In this document: piece after piece, positions 1 to 10,290 of the stretch | Layout: each line of letters opens with the position of its first letter | Numbering within the stretch: position 1 is the stretch's first letter | Source: Euglena gracilis | Lineage: Eukaryota > Euglenida > Euglenophyceae > Euglenales | Assembly (NCBI GenBank): GCA_039621445.1 | Contig: CP154954.1 | Location: 71,018,150 to 71,082,149 of the forward strand | Direction: 5' to 3' | DNA: 64,000 nt | Made by a program: the position numbers and the translations under genes | The notes under the pieces: model-generated | What the model was told of the DNA's origin: nothing | Databases searched by the model: none | Seen by the model: only the letters and a program-made list of their open reading frames with translations

Positions 1-455
1 TTGTGTCGGAATCAGACCTAGCCAGAGAAGCAAAACTGACCGTTCACTCCCCATTTTGGGGGGAGCCCGTGTCTCCGCTTGCACAACCCAAGTCTCCGCA
101 CGAAGGGAGGAATGGAAATATGCAAATTCATTCGATACTGTTTGATCCGCTATTGCCCACCCTTTACGAAGCATCTTTGCATGTCTTTGAAGTTATGGCC
201 AAACACCTGTGCAAACTTCAACCCCACATGGAAAATGCCCCCTCCCAAATTCTCTGAGCACCCCATAGATCACAGTTACAGATAGACTGCAAATATTGCA
301 GTTGAATAAGCTGCACTCCACCTAAGTTGTCATTAGAATAAACAGGTGTGTGTATGGTTCATTGCAATCCCAAATCTCCACCAAAAATGCATTTGTAACC
401 AACGATTATCACAATGTTTGCGCCCGGAACACCTGAAAAAAAATTCATACATGAT

Positions 456-470
456 CTGTGTGTGTGTGTG

Positions 471-505
<35 letters not shown>
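456..505. repeat. (GT)n microsatellite
   Basis: GT dinucleotide run with one break, lying in the intron just past the exon at 554-662. The Cys/Val and Thr/His open frames over it are artefacts. Confidence 0.95.
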
Positions 506-506
<1 letters not shown>

Positions 507-553
507 CATATGCAGATTTAGGTTTAGATTCAGAGAAAGGAATCGAAAAGCAC

Positions 554-662
554 CGCATGGCCGCGGAGCGCCGCACTGCTGCTGAATGGCGATGGCGGCG
601 TCGAGCGGGACGTCGGGGGAGATGGAGGGCCAGAAGGCCACCACCCCACCGCTGGTGCACAC
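554..662 (-). CDS. Exon of a class III cyclase-like protein (AFWP region)
   Basis: Read on the minus strand, a CAG acceptor at 665-663 opens a phase-0 exon containing GVVAFWPSISPDV and then DAAIAIQQQCG; a GT donor follows at 553-552. In class III cyclases a metal-site Gly-Asp normally stands just before a 'lAFWp' strand and is followed by an alanine-rich helix ending in 'aiq'; this exon fits that pattern but lacks the Gly-Asp. It joins in phase to the exon at 2244-2384. A paralogous stretch lies at 38244-38317, with mostly synonymous-looking differences, which argues that this frame is truly coding. The gene continues beyond the left edge. The family call is an inference from motif spacing. 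Confidence 0.5.
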
Positions 663-901
663 CTGCAGGGGTGGGCTTGGGCTTTGCAGAGCGTCTCACC
701 TCCTCGATAGCAACACTGCCGGGGGCAACCGTGCACTTGGCCTTGGCCGGGTGACACAGAGTTGCTGTGTTGTGGTTGCAGTGTGCGATTGGAGGGTGCT
801 TGTGACACGAAACGCGGGTTCATTGGGCATGGTGGTGCGTTTATGCATAGATTTTGTATGTGTATATAGATATATATGTTATATATGTGTGTGTATATAT
901 A

Positions 902-1079
<178 letters not shown>

Positions 1080-1089
1080 CGTAATATAA

Positions 1090-2243
1090 CGCCCCCCCCC
1101 CCCCGGGAGTGGGGTCGGTTTTGAACCCCGTGTCCACCGACCAAGGCAATTTTCCTTTAAAAATGCCCCCTGGTGCCTTCAGCGCCGGGGGTGTGCTATA
1201 GCACCACCCACCCCAAAACCCTACCACCGGCCTGCCCGGGGCACCTCCCCCGGGGGGGGGTGAACTTCCATAAAAAGAAGCCTGCCCAGGGTACACTGCT
1301 GGGACCCCATGATGGGCACTACGGCAGTTTCTGGTGCCTTTTCTCCCTCTTCTGGCCTGACGCTGTTTTCCGCCTCTGGCCTGTTTTCTGAGTGCATGGA
1401 GGTGGCCAGAGCCTGGCGGGACTACCCCCCCCCCCTTGTCGTTGACACGGCAATGTTCTATGAGAGTGCTGCTGACGGAAGGGGTCAATGACACGCTGTG
1501 TCGACGGCACGGTACCATAAACAAAAACAGATCGCAACAGCAACACTTGGCCTCCACAATTGTACCAATGTGTGTCTTGGCTGAATTTCCTTAGAAACTG
1601 TGGCCAACACAAAATGAAATTTTATGTTCCAGAAAAGTGCCGTTGACAAGGGGGGTGTCAACGACATGCCGTGTCAACGACAAGGGGGGGGGGAGGAGGT
1701 AACTTGTTTGATGCACCAGTCACGAAGCACCTGCCAGGCACATACTCCGCTTTAATTTGGGGGGGGGGGCGTGACGACACGCCGGTTACTCTGGTCCACG
1801 ACCCCAGCAGGTGTGCTTCCCAACCCAGTGAACGGGCCAACCATTTTGATTACAAATACATGGGTAAGTCTGTTCTAGGCCCACAAGCACACTCACTTTC
1901 ACTTGGAATCCTCCTGGGGCAAAAGCAAACCTAATTTAAACCCCACCCACCCACCACCCTGGCTGTTTGGCGATTGCCATACTGCCCTGCCCCCCCCCCC
2001 TGGCGAAAAGAAACCCGGCTCGAAGAGTCATAAAATTCTTGAGGGACTTCAAAAAGTGCGGTTTCAGGATTTTTTTAACCAAATTGACAAAAGCAGATGG
2101 AAAAAAGTCTTCCGGCGCAAAGTGCTGGGGAATACCTGCCCAGGGCTGGGCACGGGTGTGGGATTACAAATGGGGCTGATCATGCGGTAGGGTTTTGTAA
2201 ATGGCGGGGGGGCCGTTTGGCACGAAGGTCAACGCCATTGCAC
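1090..2243. other. Intron with C/G runs and dispersed repeats
   Basis: No exon seen. It holds a GC-rich element-like stretch (1145-1290) ending in an AAAAAGAAGCCTG terminus like those at 48315-48580, and a 1436-1690 segment with repeated GTCAACGACA/GCCGTGTC words. The second part recurs at 10165-10290, including the shared TTCCAGAAA and GTGTC-ACGAC words. Confidence 0.5.
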
Positions 2244-2384
2244 CTGGTGCCCACCCCTGGCCGTCACGATGGTGCCCCCGTGGGCCTTGATGACGGTGGT
2301 GGCGGCGGTCATGAACGCCGTCAGCTGCTGCTCCACCGCCTTGATGTTCATCAGCGCCTTGCACCCCTCCTGGAAGTCCAGGCC
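2244..2384 (-). CDS. Exon of a class III cyclase-like protein (alpha-helix and HGGT region)
   Basis: Minus-strand exon of 47 codons, CTCCAG acceptor at 390-385 (i.e. 2390-2385) and GTGCAA donor after CACCAG. It encodes LDFQEGCKALMNI, then a helix ending TTVIKAHGGTIVTARGGHQ. In class III cyclases an 'aDi.GFt' strand is followed by a helix ending 'hgGtv.Kf.GD'. Here LDF-GC could stand for the first metal-binding strand, but the second Asp is missing and the loop after HGGT is longer. Phase 0 at both ends; it splices in frame to the exon at 554-662. A degenerate, possibly regulatory, cyclase homology domain is the best reading. An unrelated helical protein cannot be excluded. Confidence 0.5.
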
Positions 2385-2486
2385 CTGGAGGCGATGGCCG
2401 GGACCTCTGGCGGGAAACCCGACGTCGCAAAAAAAGGAGAATGAAAAACTGCTGTAAATATGTGAAGCCACAGCAGGAGTTACGAC

Positions 2487-2534
2487 TTCTCTGACGCACT
2501 GTTTGCATGCCTTGTGGCCACACTTCACCCAACG
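2487..2534 (-). CDS. Tentative 16-codon exon with a C-x-H-x2-C-x2-C motif
   Basis: A strong acceptor (CCCCTCTTTCGCTGTGCAG) precedes a phase-0 stretch encoding RWVKCGHKACKQCVRE, and a weak GTCGTA donor follows. CGHKACKQC has the spacing of the middle of a RING finger, but the outer zinc ligands are absent nearby. It could be spliced in phase between the exons at 4950-5100 and 2244-2384. It may be a real small exon, a remnant or chance. Confidence 0.3.
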
Positions 2535-2689
2535 CTGCACAGCGAAAGAGGGGTTGAAGCAGAGGCAGAGGCAGAGGCAGAACAAGAGGAAGAGTGTGCA
2601 TGGGTGGGTACGGGCATTTGTGCTGTTAAAAAAGGTGACAAACTAGACGGTCTGGACCACCCCCAGTGTTCACTAAACATGTGGGGGGG

Positions 2690-2815
2690 GTAGGAGACAG
2701 GTTCCTATGAGGACAAGTAAGCAGGTACAGCAGACAGTTCTCCGGAGAGGACAGTTTCCGGGGGGGATTCGTTGACAGGTTGCTAAACAACCAAAACTTG
2801 TCTGCGATGAAATGC
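2690..2815 (+). repeat. Dispersed GACAGTTTCC repeat
   Basis: Words such as GGAGACAGGTTCC, GAGGACA and GGACAGTTTCCGGGGGG recur here, at 9380-9615, 13080-13770 and 30240-30310. The similarity suggests one dispersed family, often beside a G run. Confidence 0.6.
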
Positions 2816-4949
2816 GGCTGAATTTCAAGGTGTGACCAAACAAAAACACCACCACCACCCCCACCACCATCACCACCAACAACAGAACACCGTGCGGGAG
2901 GAAATCCCAGGAAGGATCCGCAGCACCGTCAGGTGGGGCCATGCCGTCCATTGGCAAAACGGGTACAGATTCTGAATTCTGATGAAGAGCCAGAATGGGT
3001 CGCACCCCAAACTCCTGATGATTGTGTATCGCAACGTAACTGGTGGCACACTAAACACTCGCAACATACTTTGGCCGGCAGTATGTGCAAATTCTTTGGA
3101 TATCGTTGGTGACAGCTATACTGGCCTCACAAAAAAAAATGTCTTCCCCCAGTTGGCAGAAAAAAAGTGCCCTCCCCCATGGAAGACAAACGCACCAGGG
3201 CATCGGAAGTTGCCAAATCATTTCAGTGCCGGTGCAACTGGATGAAGAAGGAATGTGATCAAAGTGCAAAAGTGTGATCAAAGTTGCACATAACATGCAT
3301 CCTCTGTCGCCAACTGGGGTTATTGTTGGGTCTGGCCCTACACACTCTGGTGTCCAAGTTCCTTTTTAAGAAACCCCCCACCCACCAGCCCGGTGCGGGA
3401 CCCCCTTGGGGAGACCCCCCCCAAAAAGTAGGGCAGTCTTAGGCCATTTTCCAAAAAAAAATATCGGTTCTTGTCGCCGAAACCCAAACCCTAGCCTCTG
3501 GTCCGGGACCCAGACACACCCACCCACCCCCTTCCCCATCCCCAGGGCAAACGAGGGGGGAACATAACCACCAAAAACTAACTAACTTGAAGGAACAACA
3601 AGCCATTTATGCCAAAATTCCGGCGGGGTGCACAGGAATGAAGATTCACTCTGGAAAATCCAGTCAACAATTCTCCGGGGTGAATGAACCATTTCAGCGA
3701 TAGGCTGGATACCGCAAAGGTGGAATCCTGCCGTTTTGATTACCTGGCTCCTCCTGGCTCCGCAGAGGCCTTGCCAAGGCTTTGTGGAGGTTCAGGTAAC
3801 CAATTTTGAAAGCTGGCCTACAGGGTGCTGGCCACTTAAAACAGTCGGCCAATCAGGGATAAAACACAGGAGGAACCCTCGTTCTTTGGATTTGCTGAAC
3901 ACCCAAAATAGGGCAGGAATATGCAACATCGATCCGCGGGAAAGGTGCTATTGAGGGTATGAAAACCTTAAAAACCTTTTTGTCAAATGACAAAAAAAAT
4001 ATCTCCTTTTTCTGATTATCGCCAAAAAAATTGGTTGGAGTCAATAGAATTGGATACCCGGAGGAGGCTCTGCAAATGCTTCGCAGAACCTCATGGTAGA
4101 CAGGCGGAGCCTCACAGGAACCAGGTTCCGGGGTTCTCAGGAAACCAAACATTCAAATTCAAAACTGCTGGGGGTGAGTCGAACTTGCAAAAGCAGCGAT
4201 GGCAAACGAAATTAAACAAACCACTCGGACAATGGGGCACGCCGGCCAACGGCGGGGCATGGCTGGGAGGCCCGCAGCCCCACCGCGAGGTTCTTGCCCC
4301 CCTTGCCCTTGCGGTGCCCCAGCCAGCCTTCCGTTGTAAGGGTTGGATTTGTTACCCATTTTTTTCGGTAAGAATAAACCCCTTTTCTCCAGATGGGGTG
4401 TCCTGGACCGAACGGGGGGGGGGGGCACAAATGCGGGTAGGACAGGTTAGAAAATGAAAAAGGGTATTGAGAAAAATGTTCTGTCCCCAGTGAAGGAGGG
4501 GGGTTGTCAAGGGAGTAAATGGGAAGAGTGTGGTTGAGTGTGGAGGAGGGTGGTTGGACCCTCGAAAAAACGCGACACAAAAAAACACAAAAAAAGCATT
4601 AAAAAGAAACGCTAATTGCATGAAAAATCCTTGAATGCACATTTTCACACATGAATCCCCCTGAATGCACATTTTCTCGTTCGCTTTCGGTTTGTCAGGA
4701 TAAACTTCTCAGTTTGCTTAAAAATAAGCACCTTTGTGGACAAAAAAAAAAGATGCAAATTTGATAGTCTTGGGGGGAAACTGGGGCCAAAATGAAAAAC
4801 TTTTCAATGTCAGGAAAAAAAAGCTTCGAGCAAAAGAAAAAAAAAAACAGAAAATGCTCGGTGAAAAAAGGCAAAAAAAATGCCAAAAAAAAACCTACAC
4901 AGATTTTGCCAAATCAAAACAAAGGCTCCCCACAGGGGGTGTACCCCAC
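2816..4949. other. Intron without recognised exons
   Basis: Mixed-composition sequence with short A and G runs. At 3364-3430 is a fragment resembling the CAGGCTTCTTTTT-type elements. No coding signal stood out on either strand. Confidence 0.5.
3715..3812 (+). mobile_element. Fragment of the GTGGAATCCT/GGTAACC element
   Basis: CCGCAAAGGTGGAATCCTGC followed by TGATTACCTGGCTCC and ending in CAGGTAACCAATTTTG matches the termini and internal words of the element at 7203-8765, so this is a short or deleted relative. Confidence 0.55.
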
Positions 4950-5100
4950 CCCGGGGGAACAGAAGCCTGGGCCGGGCGCCTTGCCGTCTTTCTGCCCGGG
5001 GTGCGGGCGTGGGCGGAGGCTGGCGTCCGAGCTGTTGCTGATGGACATCCGGCTGCTATTGTGCGGCATTTTGTCCGGTGTCTCATCAAATGACACACTG
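4950..5100 (-). CDS. Ser-rich linker exon of the cyclase-like gene
   Basis: Minus-strand exon of 50 codons after a CCGGCTCAG acceptor. It encodes SVSFDETPDKMPHNSSRM, then SISNSSDASLRPRPHPGQ and a Lys/Gly/Pro end. Its first base completes the split Ser codon left by the exon at 9386-9452, and it ends in phase 0. The polar, Ser-rich sequence looks like a disordered linker carrying possible phosphorylation sites between an upstream helical part and the cyclase-like core. The GTGGGG donor is weak, so the 3' end is the least certain part. The sequence alone is too low in complexity for family assignment; phase fit on the upstream side is the main support. Confidence 0.5.
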
Positions 5101-5379
5101 CTGAGCCGGCAGAGCGCAGCGGAGACAGCAGGGACGTAAATGGTGTCCCTCAAACAGCAAAACCGGAGGAATCTGCCAAGCCGTCCATGTGAGTCCATGT
5201 TCATCATTGCTGTCATCAAAAAAAAGGAACTGGAAAAAAGCATATAATAATTTTCGAACAAACTTCCTCCAGCAGCTTGGAAAAATTAGAAAAATAGATC
5301 GCCTCAAAAGAGGGGGTCAAGGGCGAGATCCTTGGACAAAGACGAAGGGCTGAACTGGCAGGCCTGCTGAAGGGCTAGA

Positions 5380-5470
5380 ACTTAAGCCTAACTTTAGGCC
5401 TAAGTTGCACACCTAACACTAATCTGTAAGTTATGCCTAAAGTTAGGCCTAACTCCTAACCCTAACCCTT
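5380..5470. repeat. TTAGGC/CCTAAC-rich imperfect palindrome
   Basis: Alternating GCCTAAC and TTAGGC words end in CTAACCCTAACCC, like interstitial telomere-type repeats. Similar sequence occurs at 45120-45200, 45530-45560 and 45660-45770. Confidence 0.6.
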
Positions 5471-5559
5471 TTCCATAAATACCGCAAAAAATTTGCCGAC
5501 CACCGTGGGAATGCAAAATGCTCCCCCCCGGGGCCATTAAGCATCCAGCTGTCATGCAC

Positions 5560-5662
5560 ACATACATGCACACACATACACACGCATGCACGCACGGACA
5601 CACACACGCGCGCGCGCACGCACGCACGCACGCGCACGCGCGCGCACACGCGCGCGCGCACC
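5560..5662. repeat. CA/CG alternating microsatellite
   Basis: About 100 bp of purine-pyrimidine alternation (CA, CG, GCAC), a sequence class able to adopt Z-DNA. Confidence 0.9.
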
Positions 5663-5699
5663 CACGGAATTTTTGTGTCAGCTGGGGAGGGGGTTGAAA

Positions 5700-6720
5700 A
5701 ATGTCAAATTTTCCCACTCAAACCTCCTGCTGGGACTGCCATTCCACCATACTCGCTGCGTGTCCTTATGGAATCCTTTCTCCAACCTCTGTGCTCACTG
5801 GCTTGTTTCCAGCGTGGGAGTAGTGGTGGGTGGCAGGGGAAGGGTGGGCGACCCACCTGTCTGAGGTGCCGATTTTCAATAATAGCTGTATTTCTGCACG
5901 GAATTTTCTTCTTCCTTGCGGGTTAAACCTAACCCAATACCATCAATAACCCAACTTTTTTTCACCGACCCCCCCCTGGAGATGCTTAATGCCCAAGAAT
6001 GACTGACGAGATTGGCGGCATTTGCCGCCGCTCTTGTCAGTATACGCATTCTGACGACAAAAGAACAAACCCCCAGTCGGGCCGTCCCTGGGCGGTCATG
6101 GTGGAGGCGGAGGACCGGCGCCTGAGAGGGGTTGGGATAGTGCCCATGCCGAACCACGGCCATCGAGGAGTTTCCCTCTCCATGGTCGGACCCCCCACCT
6201 TGGGGTCCGACCCCCTCGGCACAGCAGGATGGGGGCCCACAGGCTCCCCTGGTGCCCTGGGCTGCCTGCCCATTGCAGACACACCCCCAGGGGAGTCAAT
6301 TTTGGGCCCGGGGCCGGTTAACCAAGCCAATTCCTCCTTGAATGGCCATCTTTGGGCCCCGGCACCTCTGGTGCCGGGGGGAGTGCGACCCTCCTCCGTA
6401 CCCACAGCACCCCCCAGGGGCGAAATTCATAAAAAAGAGCCTGGACCCCACTTCTCCTCCGGTGGCTGAGGGTTCTCGTCAGTCATACTCCATGCCAAAA
6501 CTCCACCGATGTGCATGGGAAAACGCTGTTGTGCACGATGGCAAATTAAAAAAAAACGAAAAGAATTGAACGACGGCAAACAGAAGTAATTTGCAGCCTG
6601 TGTGATGTGGCACCAGACGATGAAAATCGATCTCCTTCCATCCTCCAAAAATGGCCCAAAAATTGCAAAATTGTTCTGTTTTTATTGTTCTATCCTTTAA
6701 CAGCTCAGACCCCCCCCATA
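5700..6720. other. Intron without recognised exons
   Basis: No supported exon. 6220-6440 is a GC-rich, inverted-repeat-like stretch ending AAAAAAGAGCCTGG, resembling the ends of the CAGGCTTCTTTTT elements. Confidence 0.4.
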
Positions 6721-7202
6721 CCCCCCATACCCCCCTTTTCTTCGATTTTTTCGACTTTTTTGACCCAGAAATGACCCAAAATCCATGGGTTTTTGGCCAA
6801 AAAAAAACGGGGCGCCGGGGGGTCGAAAAACAGTCATTTTCGGCTAAAAACTGTTTTTCTGGGTCCGGCAGGCCAAAAAGCATGGTTTCGGGCAAAAAAA
6901 AAATCGATTTTTCGACTTTTTTTGACCTGTATTTGACCCCAAAGTCCATGGGTTGGTGGCCAAAAACGGGGCGCTGGAGGGTCGAAAAACGCTTATTTTC
7001 GGTCCAAAAACAGTTTCTCTGGGCCCCAGAGGCCAAAAAACATCGTTTTGGGCAAAAAAAATTTCGACTATTTTCGACTTTTTGACCCAAAAATGGCCGA
7101 AAGCGGCTAAGTCGCAAGCCTGCCGCGCTGTTTTGGGCCGTACATCGGCCATATTTCGGGCTAGCGGGGAGTTGCGGGGAAATCAAAATGCCGCTAGATA
7201 GG
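6700..7202 (-). repeat. Composite satellite block, inverted relative to 39.5-40.7 kb
   Basis: Two and a half units of about 160 bp (the GGCC marker repeats at 6871 and 7031) carry GGGTC-GAAAAA, CCATGGGTT and GGCCAAAAA words, followed by part of a unit with AGTTGCGGGGAAATC. Both unit types appear in the opposite orientation at 39540-40690, and the outer CCCCATACCCCCC edge matches the GGGTATGGGGTGTAGGGG edge there. The second unit type is cut by the element at 7203-8765 and resumes at 8766. Confidence 0.8.
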
Positions 7203-8765
7203 GGTCTACTGCAAAAGTGGAATCCTAACTTTTAGGTTGCCTCCTAGGAGGCTCCGAGGAGGCTCCGAGGAGCCTCCTTGGAGCCTCCTCGGAGGCTCAA
7301 GGTAACCAGCCTCCTAGGAGGCTCCAAGGAGGCTCCAAGGGAGCTCCTCGGAGGCTGAGGTAACCAGCTTTTCCAGAGCATGTTTTGAATGCCCATCTGC
7401 ACAGAGGATACAAAAAAAAATCACGGACTTTGGGAGGCAACATAGAGCTTAAAACGAAACCGAAAAGGAATTTATTCACCCAGAATTGCACCAAAATTGT
7501 CCAGAGGCCAGAATTGTACCCAAAATTGTGATCCCGCAGAGATTTGTCTCAATTTTTTGATCCCGGATTGTACTGCATCTTCCAACAAGTGAACCGACAG
7601 TCACGTTGGTGGGAGGTGGTAGGCAAACTGCACACTGTCAGCATGGATGTCATGTTGCAAAAAAAGGTGACGTGAAATCCAAAGTAGCGTCCATTTGGCT
7701 GTGCCCGGGGGGGGGGGGCGGGAGGGGGCCTGCGGCCCCCTCCCCCCCCACCCCACCCCCCTTCCCCCCCTCCCCCCCACCCCCCTCCCCCCTCCCATTA
7801 TTGCTCCCCCATAACAACATCCTTTTGTGTGGACAAAATTTGGCGGATATGGCGTAAAGCAAACAGGTGAACGATAAAGGCGAAATCAGGCGGACATGTT
7901 GTTTTTGTGGCAAACGGGGGGTATGGAGGTATGTGAGAGGGGGAAAAAGTTTTGTTTTTGTGGGGATGTGGGCGGTGTTGGAGTCTAAACAGAATTGAAA
8001 ATTTTTCAGGGATATATGGCAAAAATGGGGGGAAATGTTTTTTTTGTGGAGTTGGGGGCGAATAAAATAAAATTCCTCTTCCTCTGGGCATTAGTGTGGG
8101 GGCAGTGGGGAGGGGTGTGGAGGGGAGGGTTGGGTTCAACCTGTAAAATATTATTTTCTTTTTCTTCAGATGTGGCCCACGTACAACAGTGGTTGCCTCC
8201 TAGGAGGCTCCGAGGAGGCTCCAAGGTAACCAGCCTCCGCGGAGGCTCCAACGTAACCAGCATCCTAGGAGGCTGCGAGGAGGCTCCTCGGAGGCTGAGG
8301 TAACCAGCCTCCCAGGAGGCTAAGGTAACCAGCCTCCGCGGAGGCTCCAAGGTAACCAGGCTAAGGTAACCAGCCTCCAAGCTCCAAGGAGGCTCCTGGG
8401 GGGCTAAGGTACCATGCCCCCCCCCTATTAGTCACCTTTTGGCCCCCAGGCAGAAAAAAATTCTCGAAGCAAAGATAAATATTTTTCTTTGAAAAACCGC
8501 CGAATTTGGTCGTCACAATTATTTTGCTGGTTGCCATCCATGAAAAGTGCCCTGGAATGCCCAAAAACAACCTTGAAACCCCCCAAGACTCTGGGTAGGG
8601 GGCAAAATTTGGGCATAAATTGCCCCCCCCCCCCCCCGAATCAGAAACCCCCCCCCCTATTAGTCACCCTGGCCGAATTTCCCTTCCAGGGGGGGGGGGT
8701 GACTAACTCGGGGGGGGGGGGGCATGGTAACCAAAACTTAGGATTCCACATTTGCTGGGACCCAT
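7203..8765. mobile_element. TIR element of about 1.56 kb with GGTAACC minisatellite
   Basis: Near-symmetrical ends: GCAAAAGTGGAATCCTAAC at the left and the reverse complement of GCAAATGTGGAATCCTAAG at the right. TAGATAGG stands on both sides (7195-7202, 8766-8773). The flanks are the two halves of one satellite unit, seen intact at 39780-39830. Inside, 7230-7370 and 8190-8420 hold a minisatellite of GGAGGCTCC and AAGGTAACCAGCC words, and 7700-7800 and 8620-8720 hold G/C runs. No transposase frame is visible, so it is non-autonomous. The 6-8 bp duplication would fit a hAT-type element. Confidence 0.75.
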
Positions 8766-8799
8766 TAGATAGGTCATTGTAAGGGCTTCAATTTAGGTC

Positions 8800-9040
8800 G
8801 CCAGTCCCTTATTTATCGATTATTTATCTATGTGTTATGTTTCATTAAGTTTATTTTAATTTTTATAAATTTAGAGTTTACTATTTAACTACTTAATACT
8901 ACGTTTATTTTATTGATGCATATTGATGTATTTTTATCAATTTATAGTTTACTATTTAACTACTTAATATTAATATTATTTTTATTTTATTGATGCATGA
9001 TTATATTACTTTAAATTTACAAAGTATTCTTACCATTGCG
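8800..9040. other. AT-rich block
   Basis: Sharp shift to AT-rich sequence with near-repeats of ATTTATAGTTTACTATTTAA and TTATTTTATTGATGCAT. No gene seen. Confidence 0.6.
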
Positions 9041-9385
9041 GAGCATTTAATCAACATTGCGCTGATCCATTGACTGTCCCATGTTGCTCTCTCCTTGTGA
9101 AGAGCGCAGCACTGTTAAACTGTGGTGGGTCATTCGGGAAGGTTGTGTGCATACGCAAAAGGTTTTTGTCATTGGAGGGCGGGGGAGCGGGCGGGGGGGG
9201 CAGCCCCCCCCCCCCCGGGAGGCTGTATGCCAGCCAAGTATATTGTGTTGCCCAGAGAGTTTAGCTGTGGACAACAGCATGCACGACAGTGTTTGCCCAA
9301 TCAGTCAGTTATTTTCCCTGCTTTCAGGGCTGCCTTGAAAGATTTAATGCGGAAAATGTGCTGACCAGAGTCCCACATGGCATAC

Positions 9386-9452
9386 CTGTCAGGGTCGCTG
9401 CGGCTGGAGGACTCGTCCGAGAGGGCGTCGCCCCGTAGGTTCACTTGCTGAC
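9386..9452 (-). CDS. Small exon of the cyclase-like gene
   Basis: Minus-strand 67-bp exon, acceptor GTGTAG and a consensus-like donor CAG|GTATGC. It encodes QQVNLRGDALSDESSSRSDPD with split codons at both ends. The first two bases complete the Gly left by the exon at 9946-10083; the last two pair with the first base at 5100 to give Ser. The acidic, Ser-rich content continues into that next exon. Two matching split codons make chance unlikely. Confidence 0.6.
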
Positions 9453-9945
9453 CTACACCCCCCCCCAAGAAACTGTTAGCCTGACAGATTGGGCCAGTAG
9501 CGGGGACCCTGACAACTTCCCATACTGACAGGTTGGCCGGTATCAGGATTACTGACAGTTTCCCGGGTGGAAGCCTGACAGGTTCTCGGGCATGACAGTT
9601 TCCCGGGGGGGGGGGGGGGTTCCCCTGGGGGGTGGGATGGGATGGCACCTTTTCCGGGTCCAAACCCAATCCAAACACCCACTTTCTTTTTTTTTAAAAA
9701 AAATCCACCAACACAAGACCTCACCGGGGGCAACCACAAATTCATCCAGCAAAAGTGGAGTATTCTTTTGAGCAAGCGAGATGTTCTTTTTGAAGTGTTC
9801 TGTCCAGTCCTCGGCCCAGTTCTTCTGACCCACGGCGCAACTCACACATGGGAGGGCAGTCCAGCAGCCCACCAACACCACCAAACCCCAGAGCTGGGGT
9901 CATGCACAGACCAAGTGAACGCACGGCCATCCCCCTCCCCGACAC

Positions 9946-10083
9946 CGTCGCACTCCTTGCTGTTCTTCTCGTCGTCCTGGTTGGAGAAGAGCGTGTCCGG
10001 CAGGTACGGGCGGTACAGCAGCAGGTTGTTCACGATGTGGAACAGCGTCTGCTCCAGCGTCGAGGGGTTGGGGGGCAGGCCCA
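9946..10083 (-). CDS. Exon with YRPYLPDTLF motif upstream of the cyclase-like core
   Basis: Minus-strand 138-bp exon encoding GLPPNPSTLEQTLFHIV, then NNLLLYRPYLPDTLFSNQ and an acidic end. Many protist and fungal membrane cyclases carry a short 'fiP.yvP..l' or 'yrPyLP..lf' segment that leads from a helical linker into the catalytic domain, and this exon fits that place. It joins in phase to the next exon at 9386-9452. The acceptor used here is AACAG|TGGGCC; an alternative upstream CAG near 10110 would add CIAALMRTV. High third-position GC contrasts with the flanking introns. Family assignment is inferred from the motif and neighbours. Confidence 0.6.
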
Positions 10084-10164
10084 CTGTTCTCATGAGTGCG
10101 GCAATACATCTGCGGCTGAACTTTTTTATGCCGCCCCCCTGTCCAAGACACATCAATGTTCAGG

Positions 10165-10290
10165 GAATGTGCTGTCGACACCGGGGGGGGGGATGTCAAC
10201 GCCACTTTCAGAACCCCAACTGGTGTTCCAGAAATGTGCTGTTGACGCTTGGGGTGTCGACGACGTGGTGTGCCTTGGACAACGGGAGGG
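10165..10290 (+). repeat. GTGTCGACGAC dispersed repeat
   Basis: Repeated GTGCTGT(C/T)GAC and GGTGTCGACGACGTG words beside G runs, matching 1436-1690. Confidence 0.5.
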
